IMG/VR virus record: IMGVR_UViG_3300032073_007271
Coordinates: 1 to 20,003 of that record
Origin: a virus
DNA: 20,003 nt
Direction: 5' to 3' (one strand)
A model generated the notes under the pieces. It made no database searches, had not been told where the DNA came from, and saw nothing but the letters and a program-made list of their open reading frames with translations. Below, piece after piece: positions 8,452-14,576 of the stretch. The first letter of the stretch is position 1. Each line of letters starts with the position of its first letter. The position numbers were made by a program, and so were the translations under genes.

Positions 8452-9590
8452 TGTCTCACTTACTTCATGAATACTCAAAGAGTTTGGGTGTAAAGGTCTC
8501 AAAGCCGGATATCCAACAGCATTTTTTCCCATGTTTAGATGAGAAATTTATAGTATTTTTTGATGGAGAGCTAAACCAATCAAAAATTTACAAACACTAT
8601 TCTACAGTCTTCCAGTTGATAGGCGAGACATTGAAGGAGCATAATATTAAAATATACCAAATTGGAGGTGAAAAACCAATCCTTGGGGCTAATAGGCACT
8701 TAAGTTGCAGTTTAAAGAATGAAGCTTATATCGTCTCTAAAAGTATGCTTTATATCGGGCCTGATAGTTACTTATCCCAATATGCCAGCTCTCAAAATGT
8801 AAAGACTATCACTTTATATGGAAGTAATTATGCGAGCAACACGAAACCTTTTTGGGGGAGTTACAAAAATAAAGCTCTCTTAGAACCAGATTGGGATCTT
8901 AAACCGTGTTTCTCAAGCGTTGACCCGCAAAGACAAATAGATTCAATAAAACCAGAGTTAGTTTGCAAAAAAATATTAGAGTTTTGTGATTTAGGCCATT
9001 TAAATTTTAATTTTAAAACATTAAATATTGGAGACTCTTATTATCAGAAAATTGTGGAGGTTGTCCCTACTTCGATTGTAGAGGGTTTGCCAAAAAGTAT
9101 CTTTGTCCGTATAGATTACGGGGTAAAGGAAGAGCCTCTGTTGTATTATTGCGCCAAACATGAAGTGGTGTTGGTAACAGATCAACTAGTACAGGTTAAT
9201 ATGTTACTTCAGTTTAAAGACAATATAAAAAGGATCATATACACAATTCAAGATAAGGACGACACAATCCCAGAGGAATATTTTGAGGCTTTACGGAAAT
9301 TAAATATTAGTTTTATTCTTTTATCCGATAAAGAAGAGGAGTTGCCTGAATTGAGGAATAAGTATTTTGATCAGCAGGTTCACTTCAAAGATGATGATAA
9401 AGATAAATTCGATTGCCCTAAAAACGCTAAGTTTTTGACTAACAAAAAAATCGTTGAAGGTGAAAAAGTTTACACCAGTTACGCTCATTACAAAAAAGGG
9501 CTTGACTCCTGCGATAAAGTAATTGATAGTAGTGATTACTGGGAAGAATCCAAACATTTTTATATTTATGAGCAAGAAGAAAGTGGCTAA
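8451..9590 (+). CDS. GT9-like C-terminal half plus extra domain of unknown function
   Basis: Residues 1-180 look like the nucleotide-binding half of a GT9 (heptosyltransferase-type) enzyme: VFQLIGETLKEHNIKIYQIG (53-72), then YIGPDSYLSQYASSQNVKTI (101-120) with TLYGS, at the place of the usual GnDSGpxHxAaAlgvP...LFG. The start MSHLLHEYSKSLGV matches the linker that normally continues from the N-terminal half, so this gene and the preceding one together spell a full GT9 enzyme. Residues about 185-379 are an added alpha/beta region I do not recognise. The ATG shares one base with the upstream stop (TAATG, 8449-8453), giving translational coupling. A sequencing indel is the main alternative explanation of the split. 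Confidence 0.7.
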   Translation: MSHLLHEYSKSLGVKVSKPDIQQHFFPCLDEKFIVFFDGELNQSKIYKHYSTVFQLIGETLKEHNIKIYQIGGEKPILGANRHLSCSLKNEAYIVSKSMLYIGPDSYLSQYASSQNVKTITLYGSNYASNTKPFWGSYKNKALLEPDWDLKPCFSSVDPQRQIDSIKPELVCKKILEFCDLGHLNFNFKTLNIGDSYYQKIVEVVPTSIVEGLPKSIFVRIDYGVKEEPLLYYCAKHEVVLVTDQLVQVNMLLQFKDNIKRIIYTIQDKDDTIPEEYFEALRKLNISFILLSDKEEELPELRNKYFDQQVHFKDDDKDKFDCPKNAKFLTNKKIVEGEKVYTSYAHYKKGLDSCDKVIDSSDYWEESKHFYIYEQEESG

Positions 9591-10356
9591 AAAAGCTGTC
9601 AAAAAGAAGTTATTTGGACCTGATCTCTACGAAAGGGATGAATACGGCTTGTTAAAGAATGTTGATTACATTTTTAATGGAGACGGCTCGGTCAATTGGC
9701 GAGCTATGATTAAGCCTGAGTTCCTTTACCCAAACCGCGATTGGTTTAACTATAGAAACAAGCCAATGCCTGATTCTTCTGAGGGTTTAGCTGATAATCA
9801 ACTTCTGATCATGCTTGGGGGCATCAAAGAGCTTGCCCGACTTAGAGGTTTTGAAAGCGTTTCCTTTAAAACCGAAAGCTTATCAGAGACTTATGTTATA
9901 GCCTCTTGTGAGATTATTTGGTCGCCTAACTATGAGAGCGGAAAAGAACGTGTGACTTATCAAGACGTAGCTAATGCTACTTTAGATAATACAGACTCAT
10001 TCGCTTCTAAGTTCCTAGAGACAATAGCTTGCAACAGGGCTTTTGTTCGTTGCGTTAGAAACTTTTTGAATATTCATATCGTAGGAGCTGATGAGATAGA
10101 CAAGTCTAAAGGGGCAAACAATAGCGTCTCTGTAGAGTCTGTCGAGGCTGCAGCTACAACACCTATTGGCCTCCTACAAAAGAGCCTCTTATCTAAGAAG
10201 AGCGTATCCTCATTTGAGGACTTTTTAGAATTGCTTAGGAGGATGTATAAAGAGGAGGTCTACAACTACGATGTAGAAGCTATAAAGACTTGGAAGTCTT
10301 GGAAAGACATTCCGACTAAAGAAGTTCGCAAATTGATTGCTCTTGTCCATAAATGA
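9568..10356 (+). CDS. conserved phage protein, possible ssDNA-annealing (Rad52/Sak-like) protein
   Basis: This 262-residue protein has a Lys-rich start (SKKKVAKKAVKKK). The core is RDWFNYRNKPMPDSSEGL, then ADNQLLIMLGGIKELARLRG, beta strands with VIASCEIIWSPNYES, and the helix KFLETIACNRAFVRCVRNFL (about 148-167). A strand block followed by an E-A-N-R-A-F-V-R-x-V-R helix resembles Rad52/DdrA/Sak-type annealing proteins, where a similar (A)ETRAxxRAxR helix occurs. This is a resemblance of pattern and not a firm assignment. The ATG at 9568 is preferred over an ATG at 9523, since the extra residues would be hydrophobic filler overlapping the previous gene by 68 nt. With 9568 the overlap is 23 nt. 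It is coupled to the GNAT gene by ATGA. Confidence 0.7.
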   Translation: MSKKKVAKKAVKKKLFGPDLYERDEYGLLKNVDYIFNGDGSVNWRAMIKPEFLYPNRDWFNYRNKPMPDSSEGLADNQLLIMLGGIKELARLRGFESVSFKTESLSETYVIASCEIIWSPNYESGKERVTYQDVANATLDNTDSFASKFLETIACNRAFVRCVRNFLNIHIVGADEIDKSKGANNSVSVESVEAAATTPIGLLQKSLLSKKSVSSFEDFLELLRRMYKEEVYNYDVEAIKTWKSWKDIPTKEVRKLIALVHK

Positions 10357-10814
10357 TCAAAAGAATAATTAGCAGACAACACTTCAATAAAGCTGTAGAT
10401 GATATTACTGAATACCTACAGCTTAACGAAGAGTCTAATAACTATTATCATCTTTTGCCAAATAACGTAGATACGTTAAAAAAAGCTTTTGGACATGATA
10501 AAATGTTGACTTACAATGTGTTTGTCTGGGCTAATCTAAATGACCAGCAAAAATATGATGCAGGTATCATTTTTCTCAAAGACACTAGTCCTAAACATGG
10601 AGTGGAAGTTTTTTCTGAATATATTTGGTTATCAGCTAACCCCAAGGTTGGCTACAAGCTGTTTGCGACCGCAATAAAATTCGCAAGAAATAACGGCTTT
10701 GAGAATATATCTATGGGCATCTCAGAAAAATCCCCTAAAAAAGATAAAGTAAAAAGCCTTTATAAAAGATTAGGTTTCATAAAGGTTTCAGAAAGTTACA
10801 TAGCAAAATTATGA
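10353..10814 (+). CDS. GNAT-family N-acetyltransferase
   Basis: This 153-residue protein has a GNAT-like C-terminal half: a beta strand (FSEYIWLSANPKVG), a long helix with KLFATAIKFARNNGFENIS, and the closing motif SLYKRLGFIKVSESYIAKL, typical of acetyltransferases that end in LYxxLGF. The pyrophosphate-binding (R/Q)xxGxG/A loop is weak (NPKVGYKLF), so acyl-CoA use is likely but not sure. The substrate is unknown. It may modify a sugar or protein made by the glycosyltransferase locus just upstream. The start codon overlaps the previous stop (ATGA, 10353-10356), so the two genes are probably translated together. Confidence 0.65.
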   Translation: MIKRIISRQHFNKAVDDITEYLQLNEESNNYYHLLPNNVDTLKKAFGHDKMLTYNVFVWANLNDQQKYDAGIIFLKDTSPKHGVEVFSEYIWLSANPKVGYKLFATAIKFARNNGFENISMGISEKSPKKDKVKSLYKRLGFIKVSESYIAKL

Positions 10815-10972
10815 GTGGAAAGACTTGCAAAAAAATAAGAAAAGCGTTACTATTAATTAATGAAGACCCGACATCCAGAAGGAATTATAGAAGATTCAAA
10901 CGTCAATATCAGAGAATCTCATCCAAAAATAAATCAGACTTCCTTAGAGCAACAGGAGAACTCTTCAAGTGA
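10811..10972 (+). CDS. tiny Arg/Lys-rich protein overlapping the next gene
   Basis: This 53-residue frame starts at an ATG that overlaps the GNAT stop (ATGA, 10811-10814), the same coupling as elsewhere in the operon. The protein begins MSGKTCKKIRKALLLINEDP and has about a third basic residues, with SRRNYRRFKRQYQR in the middle. It looks like the small helical basic proteins common in tailed phages. It overlaps the first 113 nt of the gene at 10860 in another frame. No function is assigned; nucleic-acid binding is a guess from charge. Confidence 0.45.
   Translation: MSGKTCKKIRKALLLINEDPTSRRNYRRFKRQYQRISSKNKSDFLRATGELFK
10825..10853 (+). promoter_or_regulatory. candidate sigma70-type promoter
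   Basis: TTGCAA (10825-10830), a 17-nt spacer and TACTAT (10848-10853) lie 6 nt before the ATG at 10860. The spacing is ideal for a -35/-10 pair. Predicted initiation would fall at about the start codon, so the message would be leaderless. The site lies inside the small overlapping frame 10811-10972. Confidence 0.45.
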
Positions 10973-11327
10973 ATGGAGTAACAAGAGAATTGGTGGTTTT
11001 TGGATCAAAAAGGATATCTCGGGAAATAAGTATTTATCCGGTTTAATCGCGTTTGAAGAAGGTAAACCTGAATGTTTTCATATTTTCAACAATCGTTTAG
11101 AAGGTAAGAGGTTACCTGATAAGGTTTGTTATCGAATTTTTGGGGACTCACAAAGAGACGAAGTCGGGGCTTTCTGGCTCAAGACAAATCAAAAAGGTAG
11201 CAAGTATTTATCCGGGGTGATTCGTAGACCTAACGGAGAGAAGAGAAGCCTTCATATTTATAAGAATGACTTTAAACAGGGCGATCAGCCTCTATATAAT
11301 TGTTTTTGTTTTGGCTCTCCTCTCTAA
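10860..11327 (+). CDS. two-repeat phage protein of unknown function
   Basis: This 155-residue protein holds a duplicated unit. Copy 1 starts IGGFWIKKDISGNKYLSG (about 45-62) and copy 2 starts VGAFWLKTNQKGSKYLSG (about 102-119). Each is followed by strands ending in a HIF/HIY motif and a short basic segment. Single copies of G(A)xWxKxSxxGxxYLSG proteins are common small phage genes, and the pattern also recalls DUF736. The first 40 residues are polar and probably disordered. Only the ATG at 10860 can serve as start in this frame. Its last 56 nt overlap tail-to-tail with the leftward gene 11272-11616. Function unknown. Confidence 0.75.
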   Translation: MKTRHPEGIIEDSNVNIRESHPKINQTSLEQQENSSSEWSNKRIGGFWIKKDISGNKYLSGLIAFEEGKPECFHIFNNRLEGKRLPDKVCYRIFGDSQRDEVGAFWLKTNQKGSKYLSGVIRRPNGEKRSLHIYKNDFKQGDQPLYNCFCFGSPL

Positions 11328-11616
11328 GCCTCTGGTTTTCTTCCCTCAAGAATTTAATCTCAACTTTTAATTCTGTTACTTGGACAGTCAATTCACTTAT
11401 TTGAACTCTCATAGCCTCCTTTTCTTCAGAGGAGCTAATTAGCAAAGCTTCTAGCTTGCTCACTCTATCAATTAGGTTACTAAGCAGGACTCCTTCTGTT
11501 TGGTAATCTAATTTTTTTATTTGGTGTTCGGCTTTAAGTCTTTTGCCCATATAATTCCATAAAGCCCCGCCAAATACCGCTGATATTATTGACGAGACTA
11601 TTGTCCAATGATCCAT
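11272..11616 (-). CDS. one-TM coiled-coil membrane protein
   Basis: This 114-residue leftward protein has an N-terminal hydrophobic segment (WTIVSSIISAVFGGALWNYM, about 4-23), then basic residues, then a heptad-like coiled coil rich in Glu and Leu (about 45-100). The topology suggests an inner-membrane anchor with a long helical stalk, as in some holin-like or lysis-accessory proteins, but no family was recognised. The reading frame shows ordinary codon use for this genome over its whole length, and its start is preceded by the GTGTAAT element, so I take it as real despite the 56-nt convergent overlap with the gene at 10860. Confidence 0.65.
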   Translation of the reverse strand: MDHWTIVSSIISAVFGGALWNYMGKRLKAEHQIKKLDYQTEGVLLSNLIDRVSKLEALLISSSEEKEAMRVQISELTVQVTELKVEIKFLREENQRLREESQNKNNYIEADRPV

Positions 11617-11623
11617 GAGATTA

Positions 11624-11630
11624 ATTACAC
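11624..11630 (-). promoter_or_regulatory. GTGTAAT start-proximal element (leftward)
   Basis: On the minus strand GTGTAAT lies 7 nt before the ATG at 11616, with TGTAAT fitting a -10 box. The same seven bases precede the starts at 11693 and 15312. A weak TTAATA stands 17 nt upstream as a possible -35. Confidence 0.4.
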
Positions 11631-11676
11631 AATTTATTTTAATTTTTATTAAAATATTTCAAAAATTTAACTTTTG

Positions 11677-11683
11677 GTGTAAT
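11677..11683 (+). promoter_or_regulatory. GTGTAAT start-proximal element (rightward)
   Basis: GTGTAAT lies 9 nt before the ATG at 11693 in the 76-nt, very AT-rich gap between divergent genes. Together with the mirror copy at 11624-11630 it makes a back-to-back promoter pair. No good -35 is visible, so an activator or a different sigma factor may be involved. Confidence 0.4.
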
Positions 11684-11692
11684 TAAAACTAA

Positions 11693-12985
11693 ATGGGGGA
11701 AAGCAACAAAAATCTTGAAGAAGCTACAGCTTTTGCTTTAAAGTACTGTAATCCAGATGATAGCGATATCATTTCTGACTTAGACAGGCATACAAGAGAG
11801 ACCGCTTGGGCTTTATTAAAAAGAATTGAGCATTTAGAGAATCAGTCTTGTGTTTGTGAAGAGTGTGGTAGTGAAGTTGAAGAAGAAATTGTTGAAGAAG
11901 AGTTCTCTCAGGAAGAAGTTGGAGAAGAAGATGTAAAAGTCGAGAAGGGCAAAAACCGGGAAGTCAAATCTGAAACTCCTGAGACTTCCACTATGGATAA
12001 GCTCAGTGAGATAGCTGAAAAAAATAAAGACATCTTAGATAAAGCTGCAAAAGGTACTGCTGCTGCTGCCGCCGCTGGAGCAACAACTCAAACAGCAAGT
12101 GCCGCTACTGGTTTAAGCGCTTTTGTACAAGAGACGGTTCAAAAAGTAGGAACAATTGGGGTTGCTGGAACTATGTCCATAGGTAGTGGAGCTTACTTCC
12201 AAGCCAAAACAACAAAAGAAAAAGGCACTGAAATAGCTGTTGTGGCAGAACAGGAACATAAAGTGTTCTCTAATTTAAATGATTTTACTGAGACGACAAT
12301 TGGGTTTCAGCCTTTTGGTGGCGTTACCGAGGCGATTGTAGAATATGCCGAAAAAGGTTATGGAGATGTCATTGGTACATCTGAAGAAGGTTACGAAGGG
12401 GGAGAAGAAGGAGAAGATGAAGGGTCTGTTGGTGAAGAGGGGGAAGGCGAAGCGTCTGACGAGGCCGAAGGAAATGAGGGTGAGCCTACAGAAGAAAATA
12501 ATGAAGAAGGCGAAGGAGAAGCTGTTAAAGAGGAGGATTCTGTAGAAACTGAAGAGGAAACTGAAGAGGAAACTGAAGAAGAAACAGAAGAATCCGAAGA
12601 GGAGTCTGAAGAGGAGTCTGGAGAAGAGCAAGAAGAAGAGGGATCGGAAGAAGAGTCCGAAGAAGAAGAGTCCGAAGAAGAAGAGTCCGAAGAAGAAGGG
12701 GAAGAAGAAGAGGAGTCCGAAGAAGAAGAGGAGTCCGAAGAAGAAGAGGAGGAATCTGAAGAGGAAGAAGAGGAAGAAGAAGAACAGGAACAAGAGGGGG
12801 AAGAGGAAGAGCAAGAAGAAGTGGAGGAAGAATCTGAAGAAGGTGAGCCTGAAGAACAGTCTGAAGAGGGTGAAAAAGAAAAAACAGATATTGAGAATTC
12901 AGAAGAAACATTCGAACTAGAAGAAGATGACCAAGTCACTCAAGTCCCTGATGTGATTAAACTCCCTAACATGATAAGAAAATAG
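11693..12985 (+). CDS. extremely acidic Glu-rich repeat protein
   Basis: This is a 430-residue protein of three parts. The N-terminal 1-100 has a Cys cluster (C53, C55, C58) and an acidic linker. Residues 119-168 are rich in Ala, Gly and Thr (GTAAAAAAGATTQTASAATG and onward), moderately hydrophobic, and could be a membrane-interacting or flexible helix. Residues 231-412 are almost pure Glu with Ser and Gly, in ETEE and SEEEE repeats. A short hydrophobic-basic end (VIKLPNMIRK) follows. The acidic part must be disordered and very negatively charged; it could mimic DNA, bind cations or hold basic proteins, all of which are guesses. The opposite-strand frames here are artefacts of the repeat. The gene heads a three-gene unit. 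Confidence 0.8.
   Translation: MGESNKNLEEATAFALKYCNPDDSDIISDLDRHTRETAWALLKRIEHLENQSCVCEECGSEVEEEIVEEEFSQEEVGEEDVKVEKGKNREVKSETPETSTMDKLSEIAEKNKDILDKAAKGTAAAAAAGATTQTASAATGLSAFVQETVQKVGTIGVAGTMSIGSGAYFQAKTTKEKGTEIAVVAEQEHKVFSNLNDFTETTIGFQPFGGVTEAIVEYAEKGYGDVIGTSEEGYEGGEEGEDEGSVGEEGEGEASDEAEGNEGEPTEENNEEGEGEAVKEEDSVETEEETEEETEEETEESEEESEEESGEEQEEEGSEEESEEEESEEEESEEEGEEEEESEEEEESEEEEEESEEEEEEEEEQEQEGEEEEQEEVEEESEEGEPEEQSEEGEKEKTDIENSEETFELEEDDQVTQVPDVIKLPNMIRK
12383..12928 (+). repeat. GAA/GAG-rich coding microsatellite region
   Basis: The coding strand here is almost all purine. Clear tandem units are a 12-bp unit encoding TEEE (from 12548, three copies) and a 15-bp unit encoding SEEEE (tccgaagaagaagag, starting at 12656, 12671 and 12686, then degenerate copies at 12716 and 12734). 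Such tracts expand and shrink by slippage, so the length probably varies between isolates or even assemblies. Confidence 0.85.
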
Positions 12986-12990
12986 TTATT

Positions 12991-13182
12991 ATGGAAGATT
13001 TATTTGAAAAAATACTTGCTCCTTACATGGGGTCAATGCCTGAGTTTATTATTTCTATCTTGGGTTTATTGGGGACGCTTTCTTATATTGTACCTGAAGA
13101 TAGTAAGCTGGGTAGGTTGTTGGGTAAGTTGACGGGGAATCTAACTAAACTTAAAAACTTTATACTAAAAAAGAAGAAATGA
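12991..13182 (+). CDS. small one-TM protein with basic tail
   Basis: This 63-residue protein has one hydrophobic segment (PEFIISILGLLGTLSYIV, about 17-34), then PEDSKLGRLLGKL and a Lys-rich end (LKKKK). The shape (one TM and a basic cytoplasmic tail) fits small phage membrane proteins, including some holins, but no family was recognised. It begins 5 nt after the Glu-rich gene and its stop overlaps the next start (ATGA, 13179-13182), so it is co-expressed with the secreted PEP-CTERM-like protein and could help its delivery or act as a holin. Confidence 0.7.
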   Translation: MEDLFEKILAPYMGSMPEFIISILGLLGTLSYIVPEDSKLGRLLGKLTGNLTKLKNFILKKKK

Positions 13183-14009
13183 AGCGCACACTCATAACTT
13201 TACTCTCAATTATTTCCGTAGCTAAATCTGCTGTTATAATCTCTACAGGAGGTATAATACGTAAAATAGACCCAACAGGGAACCCCACTATTAACCCTGT
13301 AATTAATCCTATAAGACCTACCTCGATTAGTAGTGAGGAAGTCGTAGAGACATCCGAGAGCGAAGATAAAAAGGAAGATTCAATTATTTCTTGGGACGCA
13401 GAAGAAGAGGATATCTATGATTTTTATGATGCTCCGAATTGGGATTTTTCAGAATCGGACTTGAAAGAGTTGGATCGAGATTCTGCCATCATTAGCATAC
13501 TAACCATAACAGATGCTAAAATACTTGAGGATAGTCCTTCTTATTCTAATATCGAAATTGGAAATGGGTTTTCAGTTACGTTAAAATCTACGAATTTTAC
13601 TTTCCAAAACAACAATGGTTTTACTGGAGTGAAGGATGATGATGGTGTTTACTCTACTCTGAATATAACTGAAGGATCGAGTATGGACGCCATGTTTTCT
13701 GCAATCGGCCTAAAGATAAATGTAGATTCAACTAGCAGCTTGACGCTCCGAGGGGCTGGGGACTCAATAAATAGCCAAACAGAAAGGTCTATTGTCAATT
13801 TGTCTCCAAATGCCAAACTCACTTTAAATTCAGTACAGGAGTTTTCGGAACAAGGGAATGATATCTACTTAAACGGGGTGTCCTTTTCCCAAGATCCTTC
13901 TATTTTAAAGTTTAATGGTACCACGGGTACTGCAATTCCAGAGGCGCATTTTATTCTGCTTAGCTCCATATTTATAATTTTGCTTTTAAGCAAAAGGGGA
14001 GAGAGGTAA
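13179..14009 (+). CDS. secreted protein with PEP-CTERM-like sorting tail
   Basis: This 276-residue protein starts with a signal peptide: basic MKR, hydrophobic TLITLLSIISV and a cleavage-like AKSA near residue 18. An acidic stretch follows (about 50-100, with DAEEEDIYDFYDAPNWDFSE). Residues about 105-245 are rich in Ser, Thr and Asn with strands such as SSLTLRGAGDS and NAKLTLNSVQE, resembling the beta-strand repeats of autotransporter-like surface proteins. The end is a tripartite tail: IPEAHF, a hydrophobic FILLSSIFIILLL and a basic SKRGER. This matches the PEP-CTERM layout (PEP motif, TM, Arg-rich end), with Ala at the second Pro. In PEP-CTERM systems the tail is cut by exosortase and the protein is exported to the surface or exopolysaccharide. 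The target exosortase would be the host's. A plain TM anchor is the alternative. Confidence 0.75.
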   Translation: MKRTLITLLSIISVAKSAVIISTGGIIRKIDPTGNPTINPVINPIRPTSISSEEVVETSESEDKKEDSIISWDAEEEDIYDFYDAPNWDFSESDLKELDRDSAIISILTITDAKILEDSPSYSNIEIGNGFSVTLKSTNFTFQNNNGFTGVKDDDGVYSTLNITEGSSMDAMFSAIGLKINVDSTSSLTLRGAGDSINSQTERSIVNLSPNAKLTLNSVQEFSEQGNDIYLNGVSFSQDPSILKFNGTTGTAIPEAHFILLSSIFIILLLSKRGER

Positions 14010-14019
14010 ATTCCAAAAA

Positions 14020-14048
14020 AAAACGGCACCCATAACAGGTGCCGTTTT
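14020..14048. terminator. bidirectional Rho-independent terminator
   Basis: A perfect 11-bp stem, AAAACGGCACC (14020-14030) with GGTGCCGTTTT (14038-14048), has a 7-nt loop. A-rich sequence on the left and T-rich on the right make it work for both the rightward unit ending at 14009 and the leftward operon ending at 14052. For the leftward operon the U tract is the longer one. Confidence 0.93.
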
Positions 14049-14051
14049 AAA

Positions 14052-14300
14052 TTAGTCAAAGAGTTCTCTTTCTAACTTTCTGTATCGAGCGTCAGAATGC
14101 CAAACTTCATCAGTCGGAGGGGTGTATATTCCCTCTTTAGTCTGAATCGCTTGACCCGCCTTCAGTTTCAAGGAAGACGGTTGATATATGTTTAAAGTCG
14201 TCGTTTTCGGATTTGAGGCGCTTTCGCAAGAGGTCAGCGCGATCAGAGGAGTTGCTATCACCAGCAGCCCGTAATTCTTCAATTTCACTAATAAGTTCAT
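14052..14300 (-). CDS. small lipoprotein, candidate outer-membrane spanin (Rz1-like)
   Basis: This 82-residue protein begins MNLLVKLKNYGLLVIATPLI and has the lipobox LTSC, with the lipidated Cys at 25. The mature part is about 57 residues, polar, ending VWHSDARYRKLERELFD. Short lipoproteins at the end of a phage lysis operon are commonly o-spanins. Its first 55 codons lie out of frame within the gene 14137-14403, the same nested arrangement as Rz/Rz1. It lacks the high proline content of classical Rz1, so another phage lipoprotein role, such as surface exclusion, remains possible. Last gene of the leftward operon, ending 4 nt before the shared terminator. Confidence 0.7.
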   Translation of the reverse strand: MNLLVKLKNYGLLVIATPLIALTSCESASNPKTTTLNIYQPSSLKLKAGQAIQTKEGIYTPPTDEVWHSDARYRKLERELFD

Positions 14301-14403
14301 TTTTTATCTTTCTATGTTGATTTTTAATTTCAAAAAAGGCTAATTTATTCCTTAACATAAGGTATAATTCAACGCTTTTTAACACGGATTTGATTAGAGA
14401 CAT
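14137..14403 (-). CDS. coiled-coil protein overlapping the lipoprotein, candidate Rz-like partner
   Basis: This 88-residue protein begins MSLIKSVLKSVELYLMLRNK, an amphipathic or weakly hydrophobic helix, followed by a charged coiled coil with ELISEIEELRAAGDSNSSDR and ADLLRKRLKSEN. The pairing with an out-of-frame lipoprotein gene suggests an i-spanin. A classical i-spanin has a clear N-terminal TM segment; here the first 20 residues contain four charged residues, so membrane anchoring is doubtful. Start choice: the ATG at 14403 overlaps the upstream stop (TGATG) and is preferred over the GTG at 14406. Confidence 0.6.
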   Translation of the reverse strand: MSLIKSVLKSVELYLMLRNKLAFFEIKNQHRKIKNELISEIEELRAAGDSNSSDRADLLRKRLKSENDDFKHISTVFLETEGGSSDSD

Positions 14404-14576
14404 CACTTTACTTGTTTTTTACTGTTAAAGATCTCTTTCTCGTCATAGTCTTTTACACTTTTTACGGAGCCAGACACATGCTTAGCACAATTAATTGCAT
14501 CATCCTCTGAAAGGTATGATTGGTGATACTTCCCTTTTTTATCGTAGACTCGATATTTTAGTAATTCTTGGTTCAT
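14403..14576 (-). CDS. small hypothetical protein (57 aa)
   Basis: This short frame reads MNQELLKYRVYDKKGKYHQS and onward, ending NSKKQVK. Its ATG overlaps the upstream stop by one base (TAATG, 14578-14574) and its stop overlaps the next ATG (TGATG, 14405-14401), so it is tightly held in the leftward operon. That two-sided coupling is the main argument that it is real. It is small, soluble and charged, with a possible beta hairpin followed by a helix (SEDDAINCAKHV). Function unknown. Confidence 0.7.
   Translation of the reverse strand: MNQELLKYRVYDKKGKYHQSYLSEDDAINCAKHVSGSVKSVKDYDEKEIFNSKKQVK

Noticed and set aside
9523-9567. Earlier ATG for the possible annealing protein
   Set aside because: The added 15 residues lie within the end of the previous gene; the ATG at 9568 opens a typical Lys-rich start.
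9321-9602. Leftward hydrophobic frame of 93 codons
   Set aside because: It lies wholly antisense to two supported genes and has no start signal; its hydrophobicity mirrors Lys/Asp-rich codons.
12345-12545. Lys-rich frame of 66 codons on the plus strand
   Set aside because: It is the shifted frame of the Glu-rich gene (GAA read as AAG/AGA).
12275-12939. Several long opposite-strand frames rich in Ser, Leu or Phe
   Set aside because: They are complements of the GAA/GAG repeat, which lacks stop codons in all frames; composition is that expected from the repeat.
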